Origin: a virus
Strand: one strand, 5' to 3'
DNA: 23,122 bases
IMG/VR virus record: IMGVR_UViG_3300037104_000377
Location: 1 to 23,122 of that record
Program-made: the position numbers and the translations under genes
In this document: positions 21,689-23,122 of the stretch, piece after piece
Position numbering within the stretch: the first letter of the stretch is position 1
Layout: each line of letters opens with the position of its first letter
The notes under the pieces: model-generated
Told to the model about the DNA's origin: nothing
The model's input: only the letters and a program-made list of their open reading frames with translations
Database searches by the model: none

Positions 21689-21717
21689 CGTGAGGGCTCC
21701 TTCAGGCGTAGGTAATT

Positions 21718-21942
21718 TCAGCGGGCATCCATGGGGATACGGCGCTCGCACTCCTCTGCCGACAGTGACGGAGCCGCGAGGCTAGGCATGCGTCCAGCCG
21801 CGTTTTGCTTCTTGATCCGATCTATCCAAAAGGTTTCTTCCGGTGTCGCTTCCCGGATAGCAGTGGGGGAAAATGGGATTGCTTCCCCCTCATCCCACCA
21901 CTGGTTGAAGCCACCGCTATTCGTCGCCACGCGATAGGTCAT
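21718..21942 (-). CDS. Small phage protein, unknown
   Basis: 74 residues, ATG at 21942 overlapping the upstream stop as ATGA (21942-21939), with GGGGAG immediately before it, so translation probably depends on coupling. The sequence shows TYRVATNSGGFNQWWDEGEA, then ATPEETFWIDRIKKQNAAGR and a Pro/Ser/Ala-rich tail. No family recognised. The two Trp next to Asp-Glu may mark a protein-binding patch. It belongs to the small-gene run. Confidence 0.55.
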   Translation of the reverse strand: MTYRVATNSGGFNQWWDEGEAIPFSPTAIREATPEETFWIDRIKKQNAAGRMPSLAAPSLSAEECERRIPMDAR

Positions 21943-22433
21943 CTCCCCACCATGCGGCGATCGTTCGGGAACTCGCGGAACGGGTTGTGCTCCGGCTTCT
22001 CATTGGGGTCGGTGAATGCCGCCGGACGCTTCGCCAGCGCCTGCGCCAGCGCGTCGTGGAGACCCATTATTTCAACCTGAAGCAGGATAACATATGCGAG
22101 TCCGGTATCCCGCTCCGCCTCCATCGCCTGAGCCATATCCAATGCCGCCGAGAGCGCGGCTTTCAGTTGCACGGCCCGGATATCGGCCCTGGAGGCCCGT
22201 TCTTGCCATCCCCGGCCAGCGCTCGACCAGGTGTCGCGCTCGTCTTTCAGTTGCTCGACCAACCCCTCTGCCTTAGAGGCCCGATCCCCCTTGACCCGCG
22301 CATCCTCACTCGCCGCATCGCGTTGCGCGGTCAGTGCCGCAAGCTGCCGGGCGTGAATGCTGTCCGACGAACGGCCCCACGTCGCCGCCGGCGGATGGGG
22401 GATTTCGTAAATCTCTTTTGTCAACTCACTCAT
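21939..22433 (-). CDS. Coiled-coil phage protein, unknown
   Basis: 164 residues, ATG at 22433 overlapping the upstream stop as ATGA (22433-22430). After an N-terminal Pro-rich stretch (IYEIPHPPAATWGRS), residues about 28-115 are strongly helical and charged, likely a coiled coil (HARQLAALTAQRDAASEDAR; KAEGLVEQLKDERD). The C-terminal part ends NPFREFPNDRRMVG. No signal or membrane segment. No family assigned; such proteins in early phage regions often act in complexes with other small proteins, but this is general. Confidence 0.6.
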   Translation of the reverse strand: MSELTKEIYEIPHPPAATWGRSSDSIHARQLAALTAQRDAASEDARVKGDRASKAEGLVEQLKDERDTWSSAGRGWQERASRADIRAVQLKAALSAALDMAQAMEAERDTGLAYVILLQVEIMGLHDALAQALAKRPAAFTDPNEKPEHNPFREFPNDRRMVGR

Positions 22434-22741
22434 GTCGCCGTCCCTCCATGTTCATGACTTACCTCGCTCCCAGCCGCCATGCCGCCAATCCCAAAGCCCG
22501 CCGCTATCCGCGTGGCATTCGAAATCCTGACGTCCTCAAGCAGACGCTCAGCCCCGATCTGATCGGCTTCCGCCGCATTTAATTTTGCGATGTGTGCAAT
22601 ATCCGGCTTGTCGACGTCCACCCTTGTCGCGTTGCGAATATCCGCCCACCTGCGGAAACAGACTTCCCCGCCTGGAAGCAAACCAACACACGCGCGACCA
22701 AGGTGCGTTTCCTCAAAGGTGTGCCCAGCTATCAATGCCAT
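22430..22741 (-). CDS. Small phage protein, unknown
   Basis: 103 residues from ATG at 22741 with GGGAGG at 7 bases; an upstream start at 22780 would overlap the preceding gene. The start follows the preceding stop by 1 base. It begins MALIAGHTFEETHLGRACVG and holds two Cys about 12 residues apart (GRAC, GEVC) without the pattern of a zinc site. An internal echo RNATRV / SNATRI is visible. A helical middle follows (IAHIAKLNAAEADQIGAERL). Function unknown. Confidence 0.55.
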   Translation of the reverse strand: MALIAGHTFEETHLGRACVGLLPGGEVCFRRWADIRNATRVDVDKPDIAHIAKLNAAEADQIGAERLLEDVRISNATRIAAGFGIGGMAAGSEVSHEHGGTAT

Positions 22742-22742
22742 C

Positions 22743-22922
22743 TCAGTTCCTCCCGAGCGTAAAGAAGGCCAGCGCTCCAATGACCGTGAACCATATCGCC
22801 AGCACGATTATGAGCCGATTACGTATCCTGCGCCTCTGGCGGTACATCTCAAAGTCGTGCCGCGCGCGCTCGACCGCGTCATGGTACGAGTCCAGGCGAC
22901 CCGGCGGGGGCGGAGCTTTCAT
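22743..22922 (-). CDS. Small single-span membrane protein
   Basis: 59 residues from ATG at 22922, which overlaps the stop of the previous small gene as ATGA (22922-22919). An N-terminal Pro and charged helix (SYHDAVERARHDFEMYRQRR) is followed by one membrane span, LIIVLAIWFTVIGALAFF, and a short tail. The positive residues before the span suggest a cytoplasmic N-terminus. A longer GTG frame to 23012 only shadows the upstream gene. It might work with the 50-residue membrane protein encoded just before. Holin or superinfection-exclusion roles are possible, but no motif supports either. Confidence 0.55.
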   Translation of the reverse strand: MKAPPPPGRLDSYHDAVERARHDFEMYRQRRRIRNRLIIVLAIWFTVIGALAFFTLGRN

Positions 22923-23071
22923 GCCAGCCACGAGAATATACAGCCGAGAATCCCACCAAAGAAAAGCATAAACCCTCGTCGCCAATGGTACCGGAACGTG
23001 CGGTCTTCCCACGCCGTGCGGCGGTCGTGGTACGGCATTCCCATGGGAAACAGGTTTATCGGGGTACGCAT
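22919..23071 (-). CDS. Tiny membrane protein, 50 residues
   Basis: ATG at 23071 with a perfect AGGAGG about 9 bases upstream. The 50-residue frame begins MRTPINLFPMGMPYHDRRTA and ends with one hydrophobic segment, GFMLFFGGILGCIFSWLA, that reaches the C-terminus. The TGA stop is inside ATGA with the next gene. The strong ribosome binding site and exact overlap are better evidence than length. The single Cys in the span is notable. No family is recognised. Confidence 0.55.
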   Translation of the reverse strand: MRTPINLFPMGMPYHDRRTAWEDRTFRYHWRRGFMLFFGGILGCIFSWLA

Positions 23072-23075
23072 GGCG

Positions 23076-23122
23076 TTATTCCTCCTGTCTGATTTCCAGC
23101 GCGGCTGTGGCGAGCTTGTAGA
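23076..23122 (-). CDS. C-terminal end of an upstream gene, cut by the window edge
   Basis: A frame entering from the window edge and stopping with TAA at 23078-23076, reading YKLATAALEIRQEE at its end. Its last codons include the AGGAGG for the next gene, which fits the tight gene packing here. Only 14 codons are visible, so neither function nor reading frame can be verified further. Confidence 0.4.
   Translation of the reverse strand, partial: YKLATAALEIRQEE

Noticed and set aside
1-23122. CRISPR array, tRNA genes, rRNA, integrase and att sites
   Set aside because: Looked for on both strands. No spaced direct-repeat array, cloverleaf, or recombinase frame was found.

Overview
The window reads as part of a temperate, contractile-tailed (myovirus-like) phage or prophage of a high-GC alphaproteobacterium, perhaps Acetobacteraceae or Rhodobacterales. 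This rests on dense ATGA-type gene overlaps, the DUF1073 portal / DUF2184 capsid / DUF3383 sheath combination, a DUF6456-like regulator and GC-rich chromosomal-type palindromes near 19020. No integrase, attachment site, tRNA or replication gene is visible, so prophage versus free phage cannot be decided. Almost all genes run leftward (minus strand), so the biological order is from high to low coordinates. Family names come from sequence recognition only.

Right end (about 23122 down to 21527): a compact run of very small leftward genes, most overlapping by 4 bases. They encode two tiny membrane proteins, a coiled-coil protein, an Rmf/CrpP-like peptide and several unknowns; this is an accessory or early region. 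Next comes about 210 bases without a convincing gene, holding a striking 132-base nested inverted repeat (21361-21492) whose arms each carry three 9-base repeats.

Middle (21311 to 18838): a complete IS200/IS605-type element (about 19364-21119) with divergent tnpA (Y1 HUH transposase) and tnpB (RuvC-like RNA-guided nuclease), with a hairpin at each end. Removing it joins two fragments into one plus-strand frame of 78 codons with a good ribosome binding site and an excisionase-like helix-turn-helix. The element seems to have broken a small phage regulator. Upstream of that gene lie two palindromes and a tandem pair of GC-rich hairpins.

Packaging and head module (18837 to 7154): a DUF6456-like HTH regulator, small and large terminase, a proline-rich protein, portal, a small unknown, MuF-like minor head protein, two small unknowns, a DUF2213-type protease/scaffold, a probable decoration protein, major capsid protein and connector proteins. 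Between the large terminase and the proline-rich gene sits an opposite-strand two-gene cassette (15483-16246): a small HTH regulator followed by a membrane-targeted surface-adhesin-E-like protein. This is a probable lysogenic-conversion (moron) unit.

Tail module (7157 to 1): neck/completion proteins, tail sheath, tail tube, a tail-assembly chaperone pair with a clear T_TTT_TTT slippery heptamer for -1 frameshifting, a tape measure protein with a C-terminal lytic transglycosylase-like domain, a Dit-like baseplate protein, and the start of another gene running off the left edge.
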